A stretch of DNA of 64,000 nt, from positions 62,001 to 126,000 of the forward strand of contig CAWDLN010000003.1 of assembly GCA_963803115.1 (NCBI GenBank), in the 5' to 3' direction. Positions 17,043 through 25,450 of the stretch are shown here, piece after piece. A model generated the notes under the pieces. It had not been told where the DNA came from and ran no database searches. It was given only the letters and a program-made list of their open reading frames with translations. Within the stretch, counting starts at the first letter, position 1, and the number at the start of each line of letters is the position of its first letter. This DNA comes from DATBGZ01 sp963803115. Its GTDB lineage: Bacteria > Actinomycetota > Actinomycetes > Mycobacteriales > Micromonosporaceae. The position numbers and the translations under genes are program-made.

Positions 17043-18179
17043 TTAGCGACCGTCCATAGAGGACGGGAGGATTGGCCGGCCCTTCCAGCGCAGCGTGCCC
17101 CGTCGACGGCGGGCGTACGACCCGGCCAGCAGCCACGCGAACAAGGCGACGGACGCCGGATGTGCGAGGGCGTCCGGCCAGGTCCGGGCCCCGGTCGCCC
17201 GGCCGGTGGCGACCCGGCCGAGCGCCGCGATGACGTAGGCGGCGGTGCCCGCGGCTGCGACGGACCAGTCTCCGATCGCGGCCGCCGCCACCGCCACCAG
17301 TGGGGGTCCGACGAAGAGGAGCAGCAGCAGAGTCGTCACCAGGACGGCGGCCGGCATCGAGCCGAACGCGGCCCAGACCGACTTCTGGTACCCCTCGCGA
17401 AGCTCGCTCCACGAGCCGTACATCCGGCACCACGCGAGGCGCGAACCGTCGGCGAGACGGATCCTCCCGCCGTACCGTTTGACCGCCCGCGCGAGCACGA
17501 TGTCCTCGAGGACGGCGTCGCGGACCGACGCGTGACCGCCGGCCCGGTCGTACCCTTCCCGGGTGACCGCGAGGAACTGTCCGCCGGCGGCGGCGAGCGA
17601 GGGCCGCCGCGAGCGTTCCATTGCCCGAAGCGGCAGGAACGTGAGCCACGACCACGGCAGCAGCGGCTGTACGAGCCTCTCGGCGGCGCCGCACGCCACG
17701 AGACGGGGATACGGCGAAACCAGGTCCACCCCGTCGAGCAGCCCAACCGCCGCGGCGATCGCGTCCGGAGCGAGCACGACATCCGCGTCGACGAAGACGA
17801 GGACTTCGCCCGAGGCGCGGCTCGCGAGCTGATAGCACGCGTACGGTTTGCCGTACCAGCCCGCAGGAGGCCCGCCGCCCGAGACAAGGGTCAGCCGGGC
17901 GTCCCCGGCCGCTATCGCCCGTACCATATCGGCCGTGCCGTCCGTCGAGCCGTCGTCGAGTACCAGGATCTCCAAACGCGGCACCCCTCGTTGGGCAAGC
18001 AGAGACTCCAGGCACTCCCGTACCTGGTGGGCCTCGTCCCGCACCGGCAGCAGCACCGATACCGGCTGCTCCACTATGGACCGATGCGGTGACGGCCGCC
18101 GCAGCAGCCGGGCATTCACCCAGGCGTGGGCGGTGAGAAGTGTCACGGCGATTGCTGGCAGCCACCACAGCGCCGCCAT
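17043..18179 (-). CDS. Family 2 glycosyltransferase, probable carotenoid glycosyltransferase
   Basis: A 378-aa membrane-associated GT2 enzyme. After an N-terminal helix (WWLPAIAVTLLTAHAWV) comes the GT-A fold: PVSVLLPVRDEAHQV, LEILVLDDGSTDGTADM, the DxD motif LVFVDADVVLAP, and the acceptor-side segment DAVLEDIVLARAVKRYGG. Three C-terminal membrane helices follow. The ATG overlaps the stop of cruF (ATGA), tying it to that step: CruF hydrates the psi end of the carotenoid and a glycosyltransferase such as CruC then glycosylates the hydroxyl. That pairing is the basis for the role. Confidence 0.8.
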   Translation of the reverse strand: MAALWWLPAIAVTLLTAHAWVNARLLRRPSPHRSIVEQPVSVLLPVRDEAHQVRECLESLLAQRGVPRLEILVLDDGSTDGTADMVRAIAAGDARLTLVSGGGPPAGWYGKPYACYQLASRASGEVLVFVDADVVLAPDAIAAAVGLLDGVDLVSPYPRLVACGAAERLVQPLLPWSWLTFLPLRAMERSRRPSLAAAGGQFLAVTREGYDRAGGHASVRDAVLEDIVLARAVKRYGGRIRLADGSRLAWCRMYGSWSELREGYQKSVWAAFGSMPAAVLVTTLLLLLFVGPPLVAVAAAAIGDWSVAAAGTAAYVIAALGRVATGRATGARTWPDALAHPASVALFAWLLAGSYARRRRGTLRWKGRPILPSSMDGR

Positions 18180-18946
18180 CAGGGCTGGCCTCGCACAGTC
18201 AGGCGCACCCGCGAGTGCGAACGGAGCCGGATCGTCAACGGCAGCGCGATCGCTCCCATCGCCAGTGCTCCCCAGACGGCCGATCCGGGCAGTCCTAGGA
18301 AAAGGGCGTGTGCCAGCACGGACGAGTAGTAGGTCCACAGGTACAGGCCGTACATCGGTCCGTCCTTTGTGGTCGATGCCCGCGACCGTGGCGCCAGCAG
18401 AGCCATCATCAGCGTCGCCGCGGCGAACCAACCGAGGTAATTCGTCAACGGAACCCCGGGTACGCCGGGCAGGCTGACTGTCGGCTCAGTCCAGTGCCAG
18501 TAGCCGGCCGCGACCATTTGGGGGTCCAGGAAGACATCCCACGCCGCGAGCGCGACACCCGCCACCACGACTCGAGACGCGGTGGTACGGGTGAGCCGGC
18601 CGGCCACGACCAGGGCCGGCCAGGCCATCCAGGTCCACGCGAGCGGCACGACCACCGGCACGCCGAACGCCTTGGGCCCGAGCGCATCCCCGTAGTCGTA
18701 CCGGCCGAACGGCAACCCGGTGGCCAGACCGGCCACCTCGATGAGCAGACCGCCGCCCGTGGTGACCAGCACCAGCCACACGGCCGCCGGCCGACCCCGA
18801 GTGGTGGCGGCATGCCACACCGACAAGGCCCATCCAGCCGTGACCGTGGCCGTCACCAGTGCCGCGCGCACTGAGCCGCCGGTCAGTGGGTAGCCGATCT
18901 GGGCCGCGACGAGTACGGCCAACCATCCCCAGTAGACGGTCTTCAC
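18179..18946 (-). CDS. cruF: Carotenoid hydratase CruF-like (DUF422)
   Basis: A 255-aa polytopic membrane protein of the CruF/bisanhydrobacterioruberin-hydratase family, which adds water across the C-1',2' double bond of acyclic carotenoid ends. The GTG start at 18944-18946 (VKTVYWGWLAVLV) overlaps the upstream stop as GTGA. Family blocks: LPFGRYDYGDALGPKAFGVPV followed by VPLAWTWMAWP, VALAAWDVFLDPQMVAAGYW, and GVPLTNYLGWF. It is coupled at both ends by 4-bp overlaps. Confidence 0.85.
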   Translation of the reverse strand: MKTVYWGWLAVLVAAQIGYPLTGGSVRAALVTATVTAGWALSVWHAATTRGRPAAVWLVLVTTGGGLLIEVAGLATGLPFGRYDYGDALGPKAFGVPVVVPLAWTWMAWPALVVAGRLTRTTASRVVVAGVALAAWDVFLDPQMVAAGYWHWTEPTVSLPGVPGVPLTNYLGWFAAATLMMALLAPRSRASTTKDGPMYGLYLWTYYSSVLAHALFLGLPGSAVWGALAMGAIALPLTIRLRSHSRVRLTVRGQP

Positions 18947-19488
18947 GGGTCCAGGGGCAGGGTCCGGCCGAGCACCGCGAACGGACGGCCATCCCCGGGG
19001 AAGAGGAAATTGCGTACCACGTCGACATAGCCGAACCGCCGGTAGAGCCGCCACGCCCGCGAGGTCGCCTCGTTTGCCTCCGGCGTGGAGAGAAGTGTGG
19101 TCTTCGTCGACGCCATGCCGAGCAGCATCCGGAGCTGGGCCGCGCCGAGTCCACGCCCCTGCGCGATCGGCAACACGTGCAGCTCGACCACCTCGAAGCA
19201 GTCGTTGAGCCAGAACACACGCTCGTCGCGTCGCATCGCTCCGCGGACCTGGTCGTGCCACCACTGGCCCGGCTCGGACAGGTAGCCGTACCCGAAGCCG
19301 AGCAGCTTATCGGTCTCGTCGAGGGTGGCCACGGCCCGGAAGTCGCGCCGGTGGACGTGGGAGCCGAGGTAGTTGCGCCGGGTCGCGAGCAGGTCGCGTG
19401 GGTAGCCCATCGCTTCGCCGTAGACCGTGATGACCTCGTCGAGCCGGCGGGTCAGGTCGGCCGGGTCCCACGCGACGACCTGGGTCAC
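18943..19488 (-). CDS. GNAT-family N-acetyltransferase
   Basis: A 181-aa protein from a GTG at 19486-19488 that overlaps the upstream stop. The acetyl-CoA-binding motif is visible (VVELHVLPIAQGRGLGAAQLRMLLG) along with the C-terminal ATSRAWRLYRRFGYVDV. GNAT enzymes acetylate small molecules or proteins; the substrate here is unknown. Its place inside the carotenoid run may be incidental or may reflect pigment or tailoring chemistry. Confidence 0.75.
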   Translation of the reverse strand: MTQVVAWDPADLTRRLDEVITVYGEAMGYPRDLLATRRNYLGSHVHRRDFRAVATLDETDKLLGFGYGYLSEPGQWWHDQVRGAMRRDERVFWLNDCFEVVELHVLPIAQGRGLGAAQLRMLLGMASTKTTLLSTPEANEATSRAWRLYRRFGYVDVVRNFLFPGDGRPFAVLGRTLPLDP

Positions 19489-20186
19489 GCCGTGCTCCCT
19501 TCCGCCCACCCGATCACGGCCGGATCACCGTCGATCCGGTGCACCGCGAACCGCGCGTAGAGCTCCTCGGCGTACCACCCCACCTCCGGTGTGCGATCAA
19601 TCACGCGTCGGTGGTGCGGGTGGCGGTAGGCGAACCCTACGAGATCGCGGCGGCTGCGCCATAGGCTGACCGTGCCCTGCCATCCGATTGGCGCCTCGCC
19701 AATGCCGAATGCCGCGAGCAGACCATCCGCCTCACCCGCCGCGACGGCCACCGGCCCGATCGCCCGCCAGAACCGCACGGCGCGCGCCGGCCGCAACCGG
19801 GCCCGGGTCAGTGCGAGAACCATCTCCTCTGCCTCGCGCCCTCCCTCCTCGTCCATCCCTCCTTCCTCGTCCACTCCTCCGTCCACATTGAATGGTTCCG
19901 CGCACGCCCACCGGCCGCGGCTGGTCAGCGGGCGAAGCTCGAGTCGGCAATGAGCTGTGGCCAGCCTTCGCCATCGCGCCAGCGCCGGTATCTCGGTGCG
20001 ATCCGCGACGGTGAGCGCCGCCCACCGGGTCAGGTCCATGCCGGTGAAGCCCGAGCTCGTTCCTAGTAGCTTCGCGAACCGGACGCCGGGAGTGCGCCGC
20101 AGCTTTCGCCGGTCGCTCACCAGTCGCCACGCCACCTGCGGTGCCCGGTACACGGGTACCCGCCAGACGGTCAGCGTGACGTTCAT
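19485..20186 (-). CDS. CrtA-like (spheroidene monooxygenase family) protein
   Basis: A 233-aa soluble protein from the ATG at 20184-20186. The N-terminal pattern VTLTVWRVPVYRAPQVAWRLVSD, then RTPGVRFAKLLGTSSG with FTGMDLTRWAALTV, and the C-terminal WGQ-like GWQGTVSLWRSRRDLVGFAYRHPHHRRVIDRT resemble the spheroidene monooxygenase family, which introduces keto groups into carotenoids. An acidic insert (GGVDEEGGMDEEGGREAEE) is made of a tandem repeat. Context supports a role in end-group oxidation; the exact reaction is inferred. Confidence 0.65.
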   Translation of the reverse strand: MNVTLTVWRVPVYRAPQVAWRLVSDRRKLRRTPGVRFAKLLGTSSGFTGMDLTRWAALTVADRTEIPALARWRRLATAHCRLELRPLTSRGRWACAEPFNVDGGVDEEGGMDEEGGREAEEMVLALTRARLRPARAVRFWRAIGPVAVAAGEADGLLAAFGIGEAPIGWQGTVSLWRSRRDLVGFAYRHPHHRRVIDRTPEVGWYAEELYARFAVHRIDGDPAVIGWAEGSTA

Positions 20187-20647
20187 GCCACCTCGGCCGG
20201 GGTGCCGGCGGTGATCCGTACCAGTTCCGCGTAGGTCGTCGGGAAGACCGCGTGCGGGATGCCACCGGCGGCCCACACCACCGGGTACGCGTCGAGTGCG
20301 ACATCGACAAGCGTCGGTACGGGCTTCGGGTGCCCGAGCGGTGCGACGCCGCCGATGGGTTGGCCGGTGTGCTCGCGGACGAACTCCGGGCTGGCCCGCT
20401 TGATGTTCTCCATGCCGAGCAGCTCAGCGACCTTGGCCGTGTCAACGCGGTGAGCGCCGGAGGTCAGCACGAGCAGCGGTCCGCCGTCGGCGTTGAAGAT
20501 GAGCGAGTTGGCGATCTGCCCGACCTCGACCCCGAGCGCCGCGGCGGCGGCCGCGGCAGTCGTGACGGCGTCGGGGAGAACGACGATCTGGCCCTCGGCG
20601 CCGGCGGCCGCGAGCGCGTCCTGGACGGCTTGGACGTTCGGGTGCAT
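20183..20647 (-). CDS. ybaK: YbaK/EbsC-family aminoacyl-tRNA deacylase
   Basis: A 154-aa member of the YbaK/ProX superfamily, which removes mischarged amino acids (for example Cys or Ala) from tRNA(Pro). Landmarks: QIANSLIFNADGGPLLVLTSGAHRVD, the conserved lysine in AKVAELLG, the VREHTGQPIGGVAPLGH loop, and the final AAGGIPHAVFPTTYAELVRIT. The start used is MHPNVQ at 20645-20647; an ATG three codons earlier is equally possible. The stop overlaps the crtA-like start. Confidence 0.85.
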   Translation of the reverse strand: MHPNVQAVQDALAAAGAEGQIVVLPDAVTTAAAAAAALGVEVGQIANSLIFNADGGPLLVLTSGAHRVDTAKVAELLGMENIKRASPEFVREHTGQPIGGVAPLGHPKPVPTLVDVALDAYPVVWAAGGIPHAVFPTTYAELVRITAGTPAEVA

Positions 20648-20710
20648 GACCCTCATCTTGCGGTACGCCGCTGTGGCGAGGTCGGGGGCGTCTCACTGGT
20701 CAGGCCCTGA

Positions 20711-21676
20711 TTAGGTCGGAGGCACCTCGGCTGGACCGGTGGTCTTCGCGGTGCGCGCCGTCTCGGCCAGGATGACCCCGGTGACGAGGATCAGACCGCC
20801 GATCACCTGCGCCGGGGCCAGCCGCTCGCTGAGGAGCACCCAGGCGAACGCACTGGCCAACACGACCTCGGTCATCCCGACGATTCCCACCGAGGTGGGC
20901 GGCAGGTGTCGCATCGAGAAGGTGATCAAAAGGTACGGGATGATCGTGCCGAAGATGATCAGGTACAGGGCAAGCAGCCACATCGGGATCCCGTCGCTGC
21001 TTCCCAGCAGGAGGCCTGGGTCGAAGTTCCACCAGGGCCGGACGACAGCCCCGGCCACGGCCGAGACTCCGAACGCCCAGCAGGTCAGCGACAGCGGATC
21101 GCGGGTGGCGACCGTTTTCGATCCCAGCACGTAGTAGACGGCGAGCAGCATCGCCGAGACCAGGCCGGCGACGATGCCCAGTTCGTCGAGGCTCAACTCG
21201 CCCGCCCAGAATTGGGTCACGCTGATCAGACCGGCCAGGCACAGGCCGAGACCGACCCAGAGACGCCGGCGGACCTGCTGATGTTCGCCGAAGCGCACCC
21301 ACAACGCGACGAAGGCCGGCGCAGTGAACTCGAACAGCAGCCCGATGCCGACCGGGAGCCGGCTGATCGCCACGAAGTAGAGCATCGGCACCAGGAAGAG
21401 ACCCACGACGCCGAAAATGATCAGCCGGGGAAGTTCCTGCCGGGTGGTCTTAAGCGGGGCCGGACCCTTCGTGACCAGGATGATCGTCAGCAGGCCGAGG
21501 AACGCTCCGGCGGCGCGGAAGGTCGTCAGTTGGGGTGGATCGAAGCCACCCTGGATCAGCAGCTTCGCGACCGTGCCGTTGAGGGCCCAGATCGTCGCGG
21601 CCGAGACCACCATGACCACACCGATTCCGGGGCGGACGGTTGGTCGGCTCAGGACGGTGCTGGTCACCCGGGTCAC
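20711..21676 (-). CDS. EamA/DMT-family transporter
   Basis: A 321-aa membrane protein with ten predicted helices in two EamA repeats. The first repeat opens VVMVVSAATIWALNGTVAKLL; the second starts near LGIVAGLVSAMLLAVYYVLGSK and ends SVGIVGMTEVVLASAFAWVLLSERLAPAQVIGGL, the E-x-x-x-A-x-x-W-x-x-L-x-E pattern of the family. These carriers export amino acids or other small metabolites. Substrate unknown. Confidence 0.85.
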   Translation of the reverse strand: MTRVTSTVLSRPTVRPGIGVVMVVSAATIWALNGTVAKLLIQGGFDPPQLTTFRAAGAFLGLLTIILVTKGPAPLKTTRQELPRLIIFGVVGLFLVPMLYFVAISRLPVGIGLLFEFTAPAFVALWVRFGEHQQVRRRLWVGLGLCLAGLISVTQFWAGELSLDELGIVAGLVSAMLLAVYYVLGSKTVATRDPLSLTCWAFGVSAVAGAVVRPWWNFDPGLLLGSSDGIPMWLLALYLIIFGTIIPYLLITFSMRHLPPTSVGIVGMTEVVLASAFAWVLLSERLAPAQVIGGLILVTGVILAETARTAKTTGPAEVPPT

Positions 21677-21726
21677 TGTACCGGGCCCTCGGTCGTCGGC
21701 TCCTTACGGTTTAGGTGCTCCTCCCC

Positions 21727-21809
21727 GGCGGCTGCGACACGGTTCCGGGCGGCTCGTGACACGGTTTCGGGCGGCTCGTGACACGGTTTCGGGCGGCTCG
21801 CGACACGAC
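21727..21809 (+). repeat. Tandem repeat, ~22-bp unit, 3.8 copies
   Basis: Four consecutive units of the form GGCGGCTCGTGACACGGTTT followed by CG start at 21727, 21748, 21770 and 21792, the middle two identical and the outer two diverged. They lie 50 bp upstream of the EamA start within a 479-bp gap (21677-22155) between divergent genes. Apart from these repeats and a LexA-like site, I see no gene in the gap. Confidence 0.75.
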
Positions 21810-21844
21810 GGAGAAAATGTCGGTGGGTCGGTTTACTCTGTACC

Positions 21845-21874
21845 CGTGTTCGAATATAGTTCACGTGTTCGAAC
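21845..21874 (+). promoter_or_regulatory. LexA-box-like sequence upstream of the mutasome operon
   Basis: The segment contains CGTGTTCGAA twice, 18 bp apart, and TTCGAATATAGTTCA in between. The actinobacterial SOS box is TCGAAC-N4-GTTCGA. Here the spacing between GAA and TTC is one base short (TATAG instead of six bases), so it is at best degenerate, or a base has been lost as elsewhere in this sequence. An SOS operator is expected because imuA', imuB and dnaE2 are LexA-controlled in relatives. Confidence 0.35.
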
Positions 21875-22155
21875 GCGCGGGAGGGATGTTCGCGGCATCG
21901 CTCCCACTCGGATCGGACATTCGCGGGTCTGGTTCGGGAACAAAGGTCGGCGTTGCCCGCCACCCAACCGACCCCCGGGCGGCGGGCAGCGACCGGACCG
22001 TGGTCGGGCGAGGTGAGGGGAAGCGCCCCGCCCGACCGCACCGGTCACCGCCGGCCACGCGAGAACGCTGCGCCTTCCTCCCGCAGCAACGGCATGAATA
22101 GCGGAGCCATGAATAACGCGCGGGCATGCCCGCCACACGGAGGAGTAGAAAACCG

Positions 22156-22704
22156 ATGACGGCAACGACTCTCACCGCGCCCGTCCGTCCGGCTCAGGCG
22201 TCGGCACTGCTGCCGACCCTGGCCCAGGTCGCCACCACGATCGGCCCGGTCCGGAGGCCGTCCGCCCGGACGGTCGCAGAGAAGATCGCGGTGCCGGCGC
22301 ACATGCTGCCCCACCGCAGTCCGGCCGAGCTGCTCGCCATCGCCCGACAGGGGTTGGCGGAGGCGACGCAGACCACCGCCGATGGCCTGCGGTACGCGAC
22401 GGCACACCTGGCCGCCTTGCGGGCCGCGGCGGCGGTGCTCGCCGCCCGGGCCCGACCGGAGCCTCGCCGGCGCAACCGTCTCACCAGTGTGTGGGCACTT
22501 CTGTCCACAGTGGCCCCCGAGCTGGAGGAGTGGGCAGGGTTCTTCGCCGCCGGCGCCTCGAAACGAGCCGCCGCGGAGGCAGGCATCCCACGGGCCGTCA
22601 CCGCCCGGGAGGCAGACGACCTCGTCCGCGCGGCCGAGCAGTTCGTCGAGGTGGTGGCCGGCTCCCTGATGCTCGCCTACCAACCCGAGCTCGCCCTTCT
22701 TTAA
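22156..22704 (+). CDS. SAV_6107-family HEPN-domain protein
   Basis: A 182-aa protein from the ATG at 22156, with ribosome site GGAGGAG. The helical core (SPAELLAIARQGLAEATQTTADGLRYATAHLAALRAAAAVLAARARP) and the C-terminal VTAREADDLVRAAEQFVEVV match the SAV_6107 HEPN family, small helical proteins common in actinobacteria and typically beside the imuA'/imuB/dnaE2 genes. HEPN proteins can be RNases or simple helical adaptors; no R-x4-6-H motif is obvious. A role in the mutasome or its control is inferred from position only. Confidence 0.8.
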   Translation: MTATTLTAPVRPAQASALLPTLAQVATTIGPVRRPSARTVAEKIAVPAHMLPHRSPAELLAIARQGLAEATQTTADGLRYATAHLAALRAAAAVLAARARPEPRRRNRLTSVWALLSTVAPELEEWAGFFAAGASKRAAAEAGIPRAVTAREADDLVRAAEQFVEVVAGSLMLAYQPELALL

Positions 22705-22705
22705 C

Positions 22706-22766
22706 GCCGATCTTGGAGAAATGCGCGTGAGTCGATCTCTGATCGCGCGTATATCTCCAAGGTCAC
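22706..22766. repeat. Dispersed ~60-bp palindromic repeat, copy B
   Basis: CGCCGATCTTGGAGAAATGC plus GCGTGA pairs with TCGCGCGTATATCTCCAAGG around a loop with TCGATCTCTGA. It starts 2 bp after the HEPN gene stop, inside the mutasome operon, so it cannot be a complete terminator if the operon is one transcript. Confidence 0.85.
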
Positions 22767-22787
22767 GAGACAAGAGTCGCTGATCAC

Positions 22788-23792
22788 ATGAGTATCGCCA
22801 CTGCGACGTCACTCCACCCCCGCGTGGAGCCGGCCGAGTCCACCCCCTCGGCCGGCTCCACACCCCCCGTTACATCCACGGGCGTATCCATACGCACCCT
22901 CACAGGCATATCCATAGGCACCTCGACGGGGACCTCCACGGGGATCTCTACGAGCGAGGCAGAGCTTCACGTCGTGGACTTCCAACGAGTCACGGCGGGC
23001 AAGTCGCGGTTGGCCTCGCTGCGGTCGGCGGGCCTGGTCCGGCGAGCCAGCGAGAGGGTCGATACGGGAATCGAGCGGACGCTGCCGGTAGCGGCGGCGC
23101 TGCGCCCTCTCTTGCCGGGCGGATGCCTGCGCCGCGGCAGCACAGTCGCGGTGGCACCGGGCGGCTCGCACATCAACGGAAAAGGGCAGACAGCCGTGGG
23201 CTGGGCGGGCACCGGGGCGACCTCGCTGCTGTTCGCCCTCCTCGCGGAGACGTCGGCGGCCGGGTCGTGGTGCGCGGTGGTCGGGCTGCCTCGGCTGGGG
23301 TTGGTAGCCGCGGCCGAGGCCGGGGTGGCGGTGGAGCGGCTCGCGCTGATTCCCCGACCGGGCCCTGACTGGGTCGACACGGTCGGTGCGCTTCTGGATG
23401 GGCTCGACATCGTCGTGGTCGCTACGCCGGCCGGGGTGCCGCCCGCGCTGGCGACCCGGCTCGCGGCAAAGACCCGGCAACGGGGTGGAGTCCTCATTCC
23501 GGTGGGTACGTGGCCCGGAGCCGATCTCATCCTCGAGGTTGAGGGCGGCTCCTGGCACGGCCTGGGCACCGGGCTCGGCCGGCTGCGCCGCCGCTCTGTC
23601 GAGGTCGTCGCCTACGGACGGGGAGCCGCCGCCCGCCCCCGCCGGGCAGCCCTCTGGCTGCCCGGCCCTCACGGCGCCCCCGCCGCGGTGGATTCCTTGC
23701 CGCGCCTGGATTCCTTGCCGCGCCTGGATTCCGTGGCGCGCCTGGATTCCATGCCTGGCCACCACTCGCCGATCTTGGAGAAAAGCGCGTGA
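22788..23792 (+). CDS. imuA': ImuA' mutasome accessory protein
   Basis: A 334-aa RecA-like protein that in mycobacteria partners ImuB and DnaE2 in damage-induced mutagenesis. The core has RVTAGKSRLASLRSAGLVRRA, LLPGGCLRRGSTVAVAP, GATSLLFALLAETSAAGSWCAVVGLPRLG, and the strand VVVATPAGVPPALATRL. Two low-complexity additions stand out: a Thr/Ser-Gly-Ile N-terminal stretch (ISIGTSTGTSTGISTS) and a C-terminal run of four DSLPRL-like hexapeptides from an 18-bp tandem repeat. The final codons (SPILEKSA) lie inside palindromic repeat copy C. Confidence 0.82.
   Translation: MSIATATSLHPRVEPAESTPSAGSTPPVTSTGVSIRTLTGISIGTSTGTSTGISTSEAELHVVDFQRVTAGKSRLASLRSAGLVRRASERVDTGIERTLPVAAALRPLLPGGCLRRGSTVAVAPGGSHINGKGQTAVGWAGTGATSLLFALLAETSAAGSWCAVVGLPRLGLVAAAEAGVAVERLALIPRPGPDWVDTVGALLDGLDIVVVATPAGVPPALATRLAAKTRQRGGVLIPVGTWPGADLILEVEGGSWHGLGTGLGRLRRRSVEVVAYGRGAAARPRRAALWLPGPHGAPAAVDSLPRLDSLPRLDSVARLDSMPGHHSPILEKSA
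23691..23762 (+). repeat. 18-bp tandem repeat, four copies, coding for DSLPRL
   Basis: Four in-frame units of GATTCCTTGCCGCGCCTG at 23691, 23709, 23727 and 23745; the first two are identical, the last two are diverged. They add a repetitive tail to ImuA' just before palindromic repeat copy C. The unit is a multiple of three, so copy number can vary without breaking the frame. Confidence 0.85.
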
Positions 23793-23830
23793 ACAGCGAT
23801 CGACTCACGCGTATTTCTCCAAGATCGCCG
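23767..23830. repeat. Dispersed ~60-bp palindromic repeat, copy C
   Basis: CGCCGATCTTGGAGAAAAGC plus GCGTGA pairs with CACGCGTATTTCTCCAAGAT plus CGCCG. The left arm supplies the last eight codons of imuA' and its stop, and the right arm ends about 10 bp before the imuB ribosome site. This is the most symmetrical copy. Confidence 0.85.
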
Positions 23831-23850
23831 TAAGGGTGAGGAGAGGAGGG

Positions 23851-25437
23851 ATGCGCACGCTGATGCTGTGGTGCCCCGACTGGCCGGTGACGGCGGCGGG
23901 GATCGCCGACGGCGTGGATACGAATGCGCCGGTGGCGGTGCTGAGGGCGAACCGGGTGCTGGCCTGCTCTCCCGCGGCCCGGGCTGAGGGGGTGCGCCGG
24001 GGCCTGAGGAAGCGTGAGGCTCAGGGCCGCTGCCCTCAACTCACGGTGGTGGATGACGACCCCGCGCGGGACGCCAGAGCGTACGAGCCGGTAGTGATCG
24101 CGGTGGAGGAGCTCGCGCCCGGAGTGGAGGTGATCCGGCCCGGTGTGTGCGCGATCGCCGCCAAGGGTCCGTCCGGCTACTACGGCGGAGAGGCGCAGGC
24201 AGCCGAGCGGCTCGTGGAGCACACCGCGCTGGTCTGCGGAGTGGAGGCTCAGGCCGGCATCGCCGACGGCACCTTCGCCGCCATGCTCGCAGCGAGGAAG
24301 GGGCAGATCGTTGCCCCGGGTGCCACGGCGGCCTTCCTCGCCGGGATGGAGGTGTCCACTCTGGACCGACCTGACCTGGCCGACCTGCTGCGCCGGTTGG
24401 GCATCCGGACGATGGCCGACTTCGCCGCCCTGCCCCAGGGCGATGTCCTGGCCCGGTTCGGCTTCGACGCGGCCTACGCGCACCGGCTTGCGTCCGGTGT
24501 GGACGAACGGCCCCTGGCGGTGCGCAAACCCCCGCCCGACTTAGATGCGACCGGCGAATACGACCCGCCACTGGAGCGGGTCGACATGGCTGCCTTCGCC
24601 GCCCGCGCGTTGGCCGATCGGCTGCACGAGCGACTGGCGGCATACGGCCTAGCCGCGACCCGGCTCGGCATCGAGGCGCACACCGCCGCGGGCGAGGAGC
24701 TGCACCGGGTGTGGCGGCACGACGGTCTGCTCGACGCCGCCGGGCTGGCCGACCGGGTCCGCTGGCAGCTCGACGGCTGGCTCACCGGCAGTGCCAATCT
24801 GCTCCGTTCGCAAGCTCACGGAGGTGGCCGGGCGAGTGCCCTTAGTGGACGGTTGCCCACGCGACCCACTGCCGGCATCGACCGGCTGCGGCTCATTCCC
24901 GACGGGCTGGTCCGGTACGCGGGCATGCAACCGGGCCTGTGGGGTGAGCTCGGTGTGTCCGATGAGCGGGCGCACCGGGCGCTGGTCCGGGTGCAGGGCC
25001 TGCTCGGGCCGGACTCCGTCTTCACCGCCGTGCTCGGTGGCGGCCGCGGGTACGCCGAGCGCGCCCGCCTGGTTCCGTGGGGCGACGAGCGCACTCCCGA
25101 GAAGGCGGACCAGCCGTGGCCCGGACGGCTGCCCGCCCCGGCACCCGCGGCCGTACTGCCCGATCCGCTCCCCGTGGCCGTCCGCACCACCGACGGCGCC
25201 CTCCTCGCGATCGACCTGCGGCTGGCGTTGACCGGGCCGCCGGCCACGGTCCAGATCGATCGGGATCCGCCGGTCGCGGTGACGGGGTGGGCCGGACCAT
25301 GGCCGGTCGAGGAACGGTGGTGGGCGCCTGACGAGTCGAACCGGTTGGCCCGACTGCAGCTCGGCCTCGCCGACGGACGGGCGATCCTGGTCGCCCAGCG
25401 GGGCGGCGCCTGGCTGCTGGAAGCGATCTACGACTGA
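23851..25437 (+). CDS. imuB: ImuB, inactive Y-family polymerase-like mutasome protein
   Basis: A 528-aa protein starting MRTLMLWCPDWPVTAAG with ribosome site GGAGGG. It has the Y-family layout (LRANRVLACSPAARAEGVRRG, helix-hairpin-helix LADLLRRLGIRTMADFAALPQ, little-finger region), but where active polymerases have the MDxFFAxVE and SxDE carboxylates it has LWCPDWP and CAIAAKG. It is therefore a scaffold that, in mycobacteria, links DnaE2 and ImuA' to the beta clamp. The RecA/clamp-interaction C-terminus is divergent. dnaE2 follows 13 bp later. Confidence 0.88.
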   Translation: MRTLMLWCPDWPVTAAGIADGVDTNAPVAVLRANRVLACSPAARAEGVRRGLRKREAQGRCPQLTVVDDDPARDARAYEPVVIAVEELAPGVEVIRPGVCAIAAKGPSGYYGGEAQAAERLVEHTALVCGVEAQAGIADGTFAAMLAARKGQIVAPGATAAFLAGMEVSTLDRPDLADLLRRLGIRTMADFAALPQGDVLARFGFDAAYAHRLASGVDERPLAVRKPPPDLDATGEYDPPLERVDMAAFAARALADRLHERLAAYGLAATRLGIEAHTAAGEELHRVWRHDGLLDAAGLADRVRWQLDGWLTGSANLLRSQAHGGGRASALSGRLPTRPTAGIDRLRLIPDGLVRYAGMQPGLWGELGVSDERAHRALVRVQGLLGPDSVFTAVLGGGRGYAERARLVPWGDERTPEKADQPWPGRLPAPAPAAVLPDPLPVAVRTTDGALLAIDLRLALTGPPATVQIDRDPPVAVTGWAGPWPVEERWWAPDESNRLARLQLGLADGRAILVAQRGGAWLLEAIYD

Positions 25438-25450
25438 GCGGGGGCGACAA

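Noticed and set aside
16611..18092. A 493-codon plus-strand frame across crtI and the glycosyltransferase
   Set aside because: It spans two genuine genes in antisense and has low-complexity composition.
18943..19488. Carotenoid acyltransferase role for the GNAT protein
   Set aside because: GNAT enzymes use acetyl-CoA on amines; context alone does not justify a pigment role.
21727..21809. Regularly repeated units considered as a CRISPR array
   Set aside because: Units are directly adjacent without unique spacers and there are no cas genes.
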